From SAR116 cluster bacterium AG-337-N21 (lineage in GTDB: Bacteria > Pseudomonadota > Alphaproteobacteria > Puniceispirillales > Marisalimonadaceae): a stretch of 38,058 bases of DNA. The notes beneath the pieces are model-generated. The model saw only the letters and a program-made list of their open reading frames with translations, made no database searches and was not told the DNA's origin. A program made the position numbers and the translations under genes. Shown piece after piece: positions 16,426 through 24,292 of the stretch. The stretch's first letter is position 1, and every line of letters begins with the position of its first letter. The stretch covers positions 1-38,058 of the forward strand of contig QBZZ01000021.1 in the NCBI GenBank assembly GCA_003282145.1, written 5' to 3'.

Positions 16426-17502
16426 TTACTTAACTCTATAAGTAAATTTATGTTTCTTTAAAACCTTGTTAAGCTGTTTTTTTGTATTGTCAGAAAAAAT
16501 AGCTGCCTTTTTTATTATAGCACCAGCTTCTTCGCCAACAGTCAAAGGATATGGTCCTAATACCTTTGTTGCTTTTGCTTTGAAGTCAGGATCATTTACC
16601 ATTTTTTTTGCGGCATCTCTATACACTACAACAATATCGTCTGGTGTGTTTTCAGGTAATAACATTGATTTTGATGCCTGAGACCATGCAGCTGCAATAG
16701 AATAGAAAGCTTCCAAATCATCCCCAGATAGTTTTTTACCATTAACTTTTTCGTACATCTCAGAAAATGTAGGTGCATTTGGAGCCAATGGATTTCTTGA
16801 AATATTGCCATTTGCGTCAACAAGCCCAAGTGTCATAATATCTAAAATTTTGCCTTTTTCAATTTGGGGCTTAACATTTTTTATATATTTTGCTGCACCC
16901 TGCGAATTAAGATGTATTTCTCCTCTTTGGAATGCTTGCCATGCACCTGACGAGGATAATCCTGGTATAGGCTTAGCTCCTTTGATACCAATTTTATCAA
17001 AAACCCAAATATGAAATAGATCAGCAGAAGCAGGAGTTTTTAAACCATATAAAACAAGTTTTCTCTTTTGTAATTTACTAATATCGTGTGCTTCATCTAT
17101 CAAATCGCTTCTTGTAAACCAATGTGTATTTTGAGGTAACAAAAGTACTGGTTTATAAGAACTTAAGTTATATTTAACTAGAGGATTACCTGTTGCCACA
17201 TTAACAATTACGGATGTAGAGCAGCCAAAAATATATGTGCCATCTGGCTTAGCATTTTTTTGAAAATAATTTGATCCTTTGATAGCGCCACCACCTGGAA
17301 TATGCATAATCTTAATTGTAGGATTACCTGGTAGATATTTTGTTAAAAATGGTTCAATAAACCTAGAAAATCTACTGGTACCACCACCTTCCTTAAAAGG
17401 GACAACCCAAGTAATAGTTTTACCTGAAAAATCAACTTTAGCGTGGGCATTTAAAGAAAATGCAAATAATCCAGCTAATAAAAGTATAAAAAATCTGAAC
17501 AT
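16426..17502 (-). CDS. TctC-like periplasmic solute-binding protein
   Basis: 358-residue extracytoplasmic receptor of the TTT system. A clear signal peptide (basic start, hydrophobic LLLAGLFAF core, cleavage after LNAHA, about residue 21) leads into FSGKTITWVVPFKEGGGTSR, the typical first strand and ligand loop. HIPGGGAIKGSNYF and GTYIFGCSTS follow. The second binding loop and the C-terminal helices are normal. AAGGAGG just upstream of ATG 17500-17502 is the strongest ribosome site in the area, fitting a highly made binding protein. It heads the minus-strand operon TctC, TctAB, ComA-like 1, and is divergent from ComA-like 2. Ligand unknown; the family binds small di- and tricarboxylates and some sulfonates. 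Confidence 0.93.
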   Translation of the reverse strand: MFRFFILLLAGLFAFSLNAHAKVDFSGKTITWVVPFKEGGGTSRFSRFIEPFLTKYLPGNPTIKIMHIPGGGAIKGSNYFQKNAKPDGTYIFGCSTSVIVNVATGNPLVKYNLSSYKPVLLLPQNTHWFTRSDLIDEAHDISKLQKRKLVLYGLKTPASADLFHIWVFDKIGIKGAKPIPGLSSSGAWQAFQRGEIHLNSQGAAKYIKNVKPQIEKGKILDIMTLGLVDANGNISRNPLAPNAPTFSEMYEKVNGKKLSGDDLEAFYSIAAAWSQASKSMLLPENTPDDIVVVYRDAAKKMVNDPDFKAKATKVLGPYPLTVGEEAGAIIKKAAIFSDNTKKQLNKVLKKHKFTYRVK

Positions 17503-17637
17503 AACTCCTCCTTAAGTATTCATTAATAAGTTAAATAATTAAATCATGTTTTCAGATATAATAAAATCAAATAATTACATTGATTTAAAATTATATAAGA
17601 TTTGAAAAACTTAGAAAATTAATATATTTAATTTAAT
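17503..17637. promoter_or_regulatory. Divergent promoter region between TctC and ComA-like 2
   Basis: A 135-base, very AT-rich spacer separates two genes that point away from each other, so it must hold promoters for both. The many overlapping TATAAT- and TTAAAT-like words prevent a reliable choice of -10 and -35 boxes. No regulator gene sits beside it and no strong palindrome is evident. Confidence 0.5.
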
Positions 17638-18456
17638 ATGGTCAATAGCATCCCATTAAACACTTTTCCTAGGCTAAAATTACCTAAAAAGCCAAGAAAG
17701 CTTAGACAAACGTGGCTTAAAGACGTTGGATTTCACGAAGCTCCTCATTATTTAGAAAGATTGGGATTAAATGAATTAGAAGATTTTTTAGAAGTCGCAG
17801 CTGATAGAATTGATTATGTTAAATTTACAACCCCACAAGTTTTATACTCTCCTCATGAATGGTTGAATAAAAAAATAAGATTGTACAAAAAATATGATGT
17901 AATACCCTTTTTAGACCATACATACTTCAAGTTTGCTTACAAAAAAAATTGTGTTGAACATGCAATCGAACATGGAAAAGCGCTTGGATTTGATAGTATG
18001 GAATTTATGAATACTGGAGGTGAAGTTTCTGAAAAGCAATGGTCAGATTGGAGAAAATTATCAAAAAAAGTTTCAATAAGATTTATGTATGAACATCATC
18101 CATTAAGAAATTGGAAACATGGAAGTCCAGATATACCTTCTACATCAGAAGAAATATTAAAAACTGCAGATCCTTTTTTAAATGATGGTGCAGATTTTGT
18201 TATATTAGATCACGAGGAGTTTGAATTGCAAAATGATAATGCAAAGAATGTTTTTGATAAAGTTATTAACAACTTGGGATTAGAGAGGCTATGTTTTGAG
18301 GTTACCTCACCTCGTGAAGGATTAAAACAATGGCATAAAGACTTATCTGCCTATATTAAATTATTCGGACAAGACTGTAATGTATGTAATATTATGCCAA
18401 GTCAGACTCTACAAGTAGAACCATTAAGAGATGAAAACTTATTAAGACAATTCTGA
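17638..18456 (+). CDS. ComA-like protein 2 (divergent phosphosulfolactate synthase family)
   Basis: 272 residues, more divergent from ComA than its neighbour but with the same block order: RQTWLKDVGF (23-32), LEDFLEVAADRIDYVKF (47-63), FLDHTYFKFAY (91-101), GFDSMEF (117-123), RFMYEHHP (148-155), FVILDHEEFE (187-196), LCFEV (218-222) and LFGQDCNVCNI (242-252). At the position of the recalled ComA lysine it has Pro-Leu after EHH, and several added histidines (94, 153, 154, 192) could bind metal. It is therefore likely a TIM-barrel enzyme with altered chemistry. ATG 17638 has no clear ribosome site. It is transcribed divergently from the TctC operon, so the pair of ComA-like proteins brackets the transporter. 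Alternative reading: an unrelated sugar-phosphate-isomerase-like TIM barrel. Confidence 0.65.
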   Translation: MVNSIPLNTFPRLKLPKKPRKLRQTWLKDVGFHEAPHYLERLGLNELEDFLEVAADRIDYVKFTTPQVLYSPHEWLNKKIRLYKKYDVIPFLDHTYFKFAYKKNCVEHAIEHGKALGFDSMEFMNTGGEVSEKQWSDWRKLSKKVSIRFMYEHHPLRNWKHGSPDIPSTSEEILKTADPFLNDGADFVILDHEEFELQNDNAKNVFDKVINNLGLERLCFEVTSPREGLKQWHKDLSAYIKLFGQDCNVCNIMPSQTLQVEPLRDENLLRQF

Positions 18457-18878
18457 TATCTTAGATCTTAATTTAATTTTTTCAGAATAAACAAAATGCC
18501 TTAAAGACGTAAGTCATAGGGCTTAACAGGTCTAAAGTGTCTAGTAAGACTAAATAATAATCTTGACAGTAAAAATATACAACAAAATGTCTAATATTGT
18601 TTTGAAGTAAAAATAAACTTAATGATTTCAATGGGTTACAGGCTGTATTGCAGATTCAATCCCAGTTAGTTCCACCATTCTACCAAAATCAAATACTATA
18701 GAAATAACATGAACTAAGTATTAAGCAATTAAAGCTATTGGGATATTTTTTATTTATTTTGAAAACATACTTATCTTATACTTAATATAGAATCAAAATT
18801 CTGCCGAAAGATACTTTTAGAGAATAATCATCCGTAAATTCTTGGAAATAATTGTCAATAAAAATGGATTATTTTGGA
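18457..18878. other. 422-base gene-free stretch with a tRNA-Val remnant
   Basis: No convincing reading frame on either strand. The main content is the tRNA-Val-like fragment annotated separately. The bases after the fragment (18680-18740) also look loosely like the sequence after the intact tRNA-Val gene (13518-13575). The rest is AT-rich sequence with no T-tailed hairpin of note. Confidence 0.6.
18623..18679 (+). repeat. Degenerate tRNA-Val 3'-half copy A (att-like)
   Basis: 18655-18679 matches 13495-13519 (T arm, acceptor and CCA end of tRNA-Val) at 24 of 25 bases. The part from 18628 to 18642 resembles the tRNA's anticodon-stem to T-stem stretch. No 5' half of a tRNA is present, so it is not a functional gene. 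Its left 18 bases recur at 21258-21275 with one indel. Placed downstream of a tRNA gene with accessory genes between, it resembles an attachment-site duplication left by integration. Confidence 0.75.
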
Positions 18879-20567
18879 CTAAAAAAGTTCATTAGGTGCA
18901 GGTTCTGCTGCTTGAATTATTCCATCTGAATTAGGAGCGGCACTTCCAATTGTTATCAAAGAAAGTCTATCTTTATGTTTTGAATATTTTTCTAACCATG
19001 CAACAGGATCACGTTTTTTTAATTTTTTATTAATTTTATATAAAAAATCTGCAATCAGTTTCTCTAATATTTCAGTTTTGATTGTAGAAACTTTGTGTAA
19101 AGCTCTAGCTGTATCAATGTGACGTGCAACCTTCTTTTCTTTATCTCTTCCCTGATAAACTTTCTCATAAAGTTCTGAACCAGGTAATGCCTGAGCAATA
19201 AAAACACCAATACTATTTAGATAAATGTTTTCAACAAACTTAAAACCATCTTTGATGTCTTTTACAGTCTCATTCGGCATGCCAACAACTAATGTTGCAT
19301 GGACTAAAATATTTCTTTTTCCTAGATATTCAGCTAAATCTGGAACTTTTGATAAGTCAACAGGTTTTCTATGTTCTTCTTTAAGGACCTTTTCTGAGCC
19401 ACTATCAATTGAAAGTGTAATTTGATACATACCAGAATCTATCATTAAATCTATCAAGTCCTTATTTAATGTGTTTATCATTATGCCATTTGGAGTACAC
19501 CATTGGAGATTTAATTCTTTTAATTTTGTGAATAATTCAATCGACCGTTTTCTATCAAATGTAAGGTTGTCATCAGCAAACTGAATCTCATCAATGTTAA
19601 AAAGTTTTTTATAAAGCTTTATTTCATCAATAATATTGTCGGGGCTTCTTGAACGAAATTTTTTATTAAAATTTGTACTAGCACAAAATGTACATCCCAC
19701 TGGACATCCCCGAGATGTATATACTTGCATAACCCTTTTGCCTCTTGGAAATGGTGAAAAAGGTACGTTAAAGGAAAAGTATTTTTCCATTGGCAATTGA
19801 GTATAGTCAGGAAAAGGCATTTTATCCAAATTTTCAATAACTTCTATTTGATGATTAATAAACATATGGCTTTCAGTTATGCCACAAAGTCCATCTGAAT
19901 TTGTATCAACGAAACCATCGTTTAAATTGTTTAAAAATTCAACTGCTCGTTTTTCTCCTTCACCACGTATTATATAATCTATAATAATACCATTTTCATT
20001 GGCCTCTTCAAAAACTTCATTAGGATAAATAGAACTATGAATTCCACCTGCAACAACAATAATTTGGTTGTCAATTTCTTTAACTAATTCTGCAACTTTG
20101 TATAACGAAGGAAGATCTGATGAATATACAATAGATAGGAATACAACGTCAGGCATTGTTTTTTCTATTCTGCTCTTTATTTTATCTAGAGGTAATCCGT
20201 ACGACCAATTTTTATTTGGTAATGGTTCTTCATTTTCAGGGCCTTCAACTACACAATCTAATATTTCGTAAGGTATATTTTCTGATTTCAGTTCTCCAGC
20301 TATGTAAGCCAAACCTAGAGGTGGTATAACACGTTTAACAGTACCTTCAGACAAAATTATTGGAGGAAGTATAAGCATTGGAAGTGGAAATTTGCCTTTA
20401 TTAACTTTTCTAATTTCTGGAACTTTATTTTGTTTTTTTTTATAAATATTACTTGCTCTGTCTAGAGACATTGTTTCTTTTTTATTAGCTAAGTAATCAT
20501 ATAAACCACTTTCTTTTGGAATGTTTTCTTCTAACAATTTAAATTTTATTTTTTTTTCAGAAGTCAT
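18879..20567 (-). CDS. Radical SAM protein with N-terminal B12-binding-type domain
   Basis: 562 residues from ATG 20565-20567; a TTG 15 bases upstream is less likely. An N-terminal ~60-residue extension leads into a cobalamin-binding Rossmann domain (LPPIILSEGTVKRVIPPLGL, LDCVVEGP, DVVFLSIVYSSDLP, IIVVAGGIHSSIYP, RGEGE). The radical SAM barrel follows, with CPVGCTFC supplying Cys288, Cys292 and Cys295 for the 4Fe-4S cluster. FADDNLTFD and SIDSGSEKVL come next. This is the BchE/class B methyltransferase-like architecture, which methylates, cyclises or rearranges unactivated carbons. No partner gene shows the substrate. It stands alone between two tRNA-Val remnants, suggesting acquisition as a unit. 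Confidence 0.92.
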   Translation of the reverse strand: MTSEKKIKFKLLEENIPKESGLYDYLANKKETMSLDRASNIYKKKQNKVPEIRKVNKGKFPLPMLILPPIILSEGTVKRVIPPLGLAYIAGELKSENIPYEILDCVVEGPENEEPLPNKNWSYGLPLDKIKSRIEKTMPDVVFLSIVYSSDLPSLYKVAELVKEIDNQIIVVAGGIHSSIYPNEVFEEANENGIIIDYIIRGEGEKRAVEFLNNLNDGFVDTNSDGLCGITESHMFINHQIEVIENLDKMPFPDYTQLPMEKYFSFNVPFSPFPRGKRVMQVYTSRGCPVGCTFCASTNFNKKFRSRSPDNIIDEIKLYKKLFNIDEIQFADDNLTFDRKRSIELFTKLKELNLQWCTPNGIMINTLNKDLIDLMIDSGMYQITLSIDSGSEKVLKEEHRKPVDLSKVPDLAEYLGKRNILVHATLVVGMPNETVKDIKDGFKFVENIYLNSIGVFIAQALPGSELYEKVYQGRDKEKKVARHIDTARALHKVSTIKTEILEKLIADFLYKINKKLKKRDPVAWLEKYSKHKDRLSLITIGSAAPNSDGIIQAAEPAPNELF

Positions 20568-20775
20568 TTTTAAACCGTTCAATCTATTATTTAAATATAC
20601 ATTAGAGGCTTTTTATATAATTAAATTTTAAAATAGTCAATTTATGTTACATTTAAACAGCTTAGTATTATTTTGACATTTAATTTCCTTAATAAATATT
20701 TAATAATTTATAGATGACATAGTATAAATTTTTGAAATTTTGCTTCTTAATTAAAATTAATAAAGCTTATTTACA

Positions 20776-20804
20776 TTTTGAACTAATAAATTAATGTTAA
20801 TATA
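20776..20804 (+). repeat. Imperfect direct repeat, copy 1
   Basis: Reads TTTTGAAC, then TAATAAATTAATG, then TTAATATA, and matches 21039-21065 except for a two-base indel. The copies are 263 bases apart in the gene-free stretch. Low sequence complexity weakens it, but the shared TTTTGAAC left end makes chance less likely. Confidence 0.5.
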
Positions 20805-21038
20805 ATAAATTTCTTAAAAACATAGATAATAGATATTTCCTAGTTAACTATATAAATATTAATAATTTAATTTTAATTTTGTAGCTCTAATTAACTTATT
20901 TGAATAATTTTAAGCGATAATCCAATGGATGAAACCACAATACCATAAATGTTGGTAATGTGAAGATAACATGATCTCAACATGATTATTTAGCGGCTAT
21001 TTTTCTTATAGATTTGCTAATTATAACTGCCTTGAGAG

Positions 21039-21065
21039 TTTTGAACTATAATTAATGTTAATATA
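21039..21065 (+). repeat. Imperfect direct repeat, copy 2
   Basis: Second copy of the element at 20776-20804, two bases shorter. Flanking sequence on both sides differs, so the similarity ends at the repeat edges. Confidence 0.5.
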
Positions 21066-21257
21066 GCTTTTTTAAAATAATTACAGAAATTTCAGAAAAC
21101 AGCAGATAAACTATTGAATTATAGAACATAAGGTGCATTAGTTATATATATCTAGAAAAAATAATTTGATCTGTCTTTTAAAACTAAATTATTATATTAT
21201 CAGAAATACAAAAATAAAAAGGTACGTAGTTCTCCTAATTAAAAAAAATTAAATGGA

Positions 21258-21312
21258 TGATTCAATGGGTTACAGAGCCATACGACCAGTTAGATCAGTT
21301 AGTCCAACCATC
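21258..21312 (+). repeat. Degenerate tRNA-Val-like copy B (att-like)
   Basis: Its left end (21258-21275) equals the left end of copy A except for one indel. Its right end, CAGTTAGTCCAACCAT (21297-21312), resembles the acceptor and CCA end of tRNA-Val with one inserted base. The middle is diverged. It cannot fold as a tRNA. With copy A it frames the radical SAM gene. Confidence 0.6.
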
Positions 21313-21328
21313 AACTTAATTAATTATT

Positions 21329-22372
21329 CTACAACCTCCCTTGTATTACCATATTTGAGGCAGTCTTATACGTTACTTTAGTATCATTAATTCCTGCTTG
21401 ATTTAATATAGAAAATAATTTTTTTGGACCCGCTTGAGCTCCAAGTGCTAAACCAACTTCTTGAGATTTAGAAGCTGGAATACAAGCAATTGTAGAAAAT
21501 GAATAGTACATTTGTCCTATTAAGTTAAAATTATTTTCTGGCAGGTCATCAGCTGTAGGTTCGACAAGCATAATTATTCCATTTGCGTTAAGTTTTGTTT
21601 TTGCATACTGGATTGCTCCTATTGGATCACCCATATCGTGAAGACAATCAAAAAAAGCTATTATGTCGTATTTTCCATCATAATTCTTAGCATTAGCTAC
21701 TCTAAATTCTAAATTTTTAAGATTTGTATTATTTTTTTTCGCTTCTGTAATTGAAGGCTCATGTGGATCAATACCTATTACTGTTGAATTACTATATTTT
21801 TCAGCTATAAGTGATGTTGAATATCCATGGCCACAACCAATATCTGCAAAAGTAGCACCTTTACTAAGCATTTTGTCTGCTCCATCAAGACTAGGAATCC
21901 ATTTTTTAATTAAAAAAATAGAATACGATGGTTTAAAAAATCTTGCGGATCCAGATAAACAACATGGATGTAGACTTCCCCAACCTGTTCCTTTACCATT
22001 TTTAAAATTGTCTTTTATGATGTCTATATTATAAATTGCCCCTACTAAATTTTCAAAACCTCCAATCATTAGAGAAATGCTATTTTCATCTCCTAAAACT
22101 GCAAATTGCTCCTCACTTAGAAAAAATTCTTGACTTTTTTTGTCATAATTAATGTAGCCGGCAGCAGCTAAGGAAAGTAACCATTCTCTTATATATCTCT
22201 GATCCATTTTAACTTGAGCACTAAATTTATCTGAGGTACATGGACCTAACCTAAATAAATTTTTAAATAGATTGAGCTCATCTCCAATTCTCATCATGGG
22301 TATTAGTGCGCCTGCTGCCATATCCTGCATAATTTTGTATTGTAGCTTTCTTGTTTCTTCAATATTTGTCAT
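21329..22372 (-). CDS. Class I SAM-dependent methyltransferase with winged-helix N-terminus (Rv2258c-like)
   Basis: 347 residues from ATG 22370-22372, which has GGAG upstream; the longer open frame to 22426 has none. The N-terminal ~95 residues look like the dimerising winged-helix domain of small-molecule methyltransferases (ELNLFKNLFRLGPCTSDKF, YIREWLLSLAAAGYI). FADIGCGHGYSTSLIAEKY is the SAM loop, followed by VIGIDPHEPSI, the acidic ribose-binding strand, and DIIAFFDCLHDMGDP. The layout matches Rv2258c-type enzymes acting on small aromatic or lipid-like acceptors; the substrate is unknown. It is divergent from the thiolase-like gene and just right of the tRNA-Val remnant. Confidence 0.88.
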   Translation of the reverse strand: MTNIEETRKLQYKIMQDMAAGALIPMMRIGDELNLFKNLFRLGPCTSDKFSAQVKMDQRYIREWLLSLAAAGYINYDKKSQEFFLSEEQFAVLGDENSISLMIGGFENLVGAIYNIDIIKDNFKNGKGTGWGSLHPCCLSGSARFFKPSYSIFLIKKWIPSLDGADKMLSKGATFADIGCGHGYSTSLIAEKYSNSTVIGIDPHEPSITEAKKNNTNLKNLEFRVANAKNYDGKYDIIAFFDCLHDMGDPIGAIQYAKTKLNANGIIMLVEPTADDLPENNFNLIGQMYYSFSTIACIPASKSQEVGLALGAQAGPKKLFSILNQAGINDTKVTYKTASNMVIQGRL

Positions 22373-22535
22373 ACATAAACTCCATAAAACATATAAAAAT
22401 TGTACTATCTGTTTTTTTAAATACAATTAATAATCTAAATTATTAATCTTTAGAACAGAGTTATGTTATTTTTATTGTTAAAAGTGCTCATCAATTATAT
22501 TTGGCTTATGTGTATAATACATATGAGAATCTCAA

Positions 22536-24071
22536 ATGGATGAAAAAAAAATACCAATATTAGTTGGTTGTGGTCAAATTACGCAACGTGAGCAAGATCC
22601 TTCAGTTGCTCTATCTCCGATGGATCTAACTGCTTCAGCTGGATTTAAAGCAGCCGACGATACTCATATTGGTAAATCTATCTTAAAAAAGTTAGATACA
22701 ATTGTTGTTATTCGTTCATTTTCAGACACAAGTTGGCGTTTTAAATGCCCATTTGGTGAATACAGTAATCCACCACTTTCATTATCAAAACGTTTGGGTG
22801 CAGAAAAAGTAAATCGTTTAATTTACACCTATCCAGGAGGAAATATGCCTCAATGGTGTGTTAATAGAATGTTTGAAATGGTTACTCGAGGAGAGCTAGA
22901 AATTGGCATAATTGCAGGTGGTGAGTCATTAGCTACCCAAAAAAGAGCTGAACGTGCTGGTATTTCTCTTGATTGGAATGAAGATCCTAGAGGTGAATAC
23001 GAAGAATGGGGCGTTGAAAAACGTGGATGGTCAGAAATTGAGGATAGACATCACATGGCTGGAGCTATATTTGCTTACCCAATGATCGAAAATTCAATTC
23101 GAGGAAATAAAGGTCGTACAATTAAAGATCATTCCTTAGAAATGGGGAAGCTTTTTTCTGGTTTTGCTTCAGTTGCTACCAATAATTTGTTAGCTGACAG
23201 AAGGCAGGGTTTTACCCCAGAACAAATAGCTAATGTTAATCCTAATAATCCATATATAGGTTTTCCATACACAAAATTGATGAATTCCAATGCATTTATA
23301 GACCAGTCAGCAGCAATAATATTAACTTCAGTTGCCAAAGCAAAAGAGCTAGGTATACCAAAAAATAAATGGGTGTATTTACATGGATGTGCTGATGCTT
23401 ATGATCATTGGTACTTAAGTGATAGAGTAAATTATTATTCTTCTCCTGCTATGAGAATTGTTGCTCGTGAGACTTTCGAAATGGCTGGTTGTACAATCAG
23501 TGACATTGATGCTCTAGATTTATATAGTTGTTTTCCCTCTGCAGTTCAGATTGCCTGTGATGAAATGGGGATTTCCTTAGACGATCCAAGAGGTTTAACT
23601 ATTACTGGAGGACTTCCTTATTTTGGTGGTCCAGGAAATAATTATGTAACACATTCTATATCTGAAATGATGAACAAGGTTAGAGCTCGACCTGGTATAA
23701 AAGGGTTGGTTACAGCTAATGGAAATTATATAACAAAGCAATCAGCAGGCATTTATTCAACAGAGCCTTTAAAAAAACTGTTTTTTCCAAAAGATCCAAG
23801 TGCTTATCAAGTTGAAATTAACACGCAAAAAGGACCTGTTTTTTCAGAGTTTGCTGCAGGAAATGCTATTATTGAAACTTATACAATTATGCATGATCGA
23901 GAGGGTCCTTCATTCGGAATTGTATTCGGACGACTTAATAACGGAAACAGATTTATAGCGAATACACCTGAAGATAAGAGCTTAATGAATGCAATGGTTA
24001 TAGAAGACTACATAGGCAAAAGTGGAAAAGTAAAAAATTCAAAAGGTATTAATATATTTGTTCCAAATTAA
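22536..24071 (+). CDS. Thiolase-like protein type 1 (acetyl-CoA acetyltransferase-like)
   Basis: 511 residues. Thiolase fold with SCP2-like features: VGCGQITQRE, IIAGGESLATQKRAE, DLYSCFPSAVQIACDEMG, GLPYFGGPGNNYVTHSI (HxxxN-type loop with His) and GLVTANGNYITKQSAG. A C-terminal extra domain (about residues 415-500) fits the additional domain of thiolase-like proteins type 1. The nucleophilic Cys normally near residue 90-100 is not obvious in the GGNMPQWCVNRMFEM block, where the Cys lies in a different context, so classic thiolysis is uncertain. It may act on an acyl-CoA whose nature is unknown. ATG 22536 is the start. It is divergent from the methyltransferase. Confidence 0.88.
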   Translation: MDEKKIPILVGCGQITQREQDPSVALSPMDLTASAGFKAADDTHIGKSILKKLDTIVVIRSFSDTSWRFKCPFGEYSNPPLSLSKRLGAEKVNRLIYTYPGGNMPQWCVNRMFEMVTRGELEIGIIAGGESLATQKRAERAGISLDWNEDPRGEYEEWGVEKRGWSEIEDRHHMAGAIFAYPMIENSIRGNKGRTIKDHSLEMGKLFSGFASVATNNLLADRRQGFTPEQIANVNPNNPYIGFPYTKLMNSNAFIDQSAAIILTSVAKAKELGIPKNKWVYLHGCADAYDHWYLSDRVNYYSSPAMRIVARETFEMAGCTISDIDALDLYSCFPSAVQIACDEMGISLDDPRGLTITGGLPYFGGPGNNYVTHSISEMMNKVRARPGIKGLVTANGNYITKQSAGIYSTEPLKKLFFPKDPSAYQVEINTQKGPVFSEFAAGNAIIETYTIMHDREGPSFGIVFGRLNNGNRFIANTPEDKSLMNAMVIEDYIGKSGKVKNSKGINIFVPN

Positions 24072-24292
24072 TTATGTATTTGCTCCAAAAGTTATCATTA
24101 GTGACTAAAATTTATCATTTTAGCGGTAGCTTTTAATTACATTCAATTATTTGCTTAAATAATACCCATTTTTTTTAATTTATTACTTAAATGACTATTT
24201 TTTAATCATGTGTGTTAGTGTAAATGATTTCAGGTTGTTAATGTCTTATTTAATATATCTTGTAAATTTATACGTTATTATGGGGATACATT

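Larger units (their letters stand above)
20568..21328. other. 761-base gene-free AT-rich stretch
   Basis: No coding frame of useful length on either strand. It contains an imperfect direct repeat of 27-29 bases (20776-20804 and 21039-21065) and, at the right end, a degenerate tRNA-Val-like element (21258-21312). Possible decayed genes are not recognisable. Promoters for the radical SAM gene must lie near 20570-20640. Confidence 0.6.

Noticed and set aside
13579-18456. Coenzyme M biosynthesis cluster
   Set aside because: No ComB, ComC, ComD or ComE homologue is nearby and the ComA-like proteins lack the lysine I recall as catalytic; transporter linkage points elsewhere.
18625-18680. Second functional tRNA-Val gene
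   Set aside because: Only the 3' half is present; no D arm, anticodon loop or 5' acceptor strand can be found upstream.
24105-24123. Terminator after the thiolase-like gene
   Set aside because: The 7-base-pair AT stem is weak and no T run follows it.
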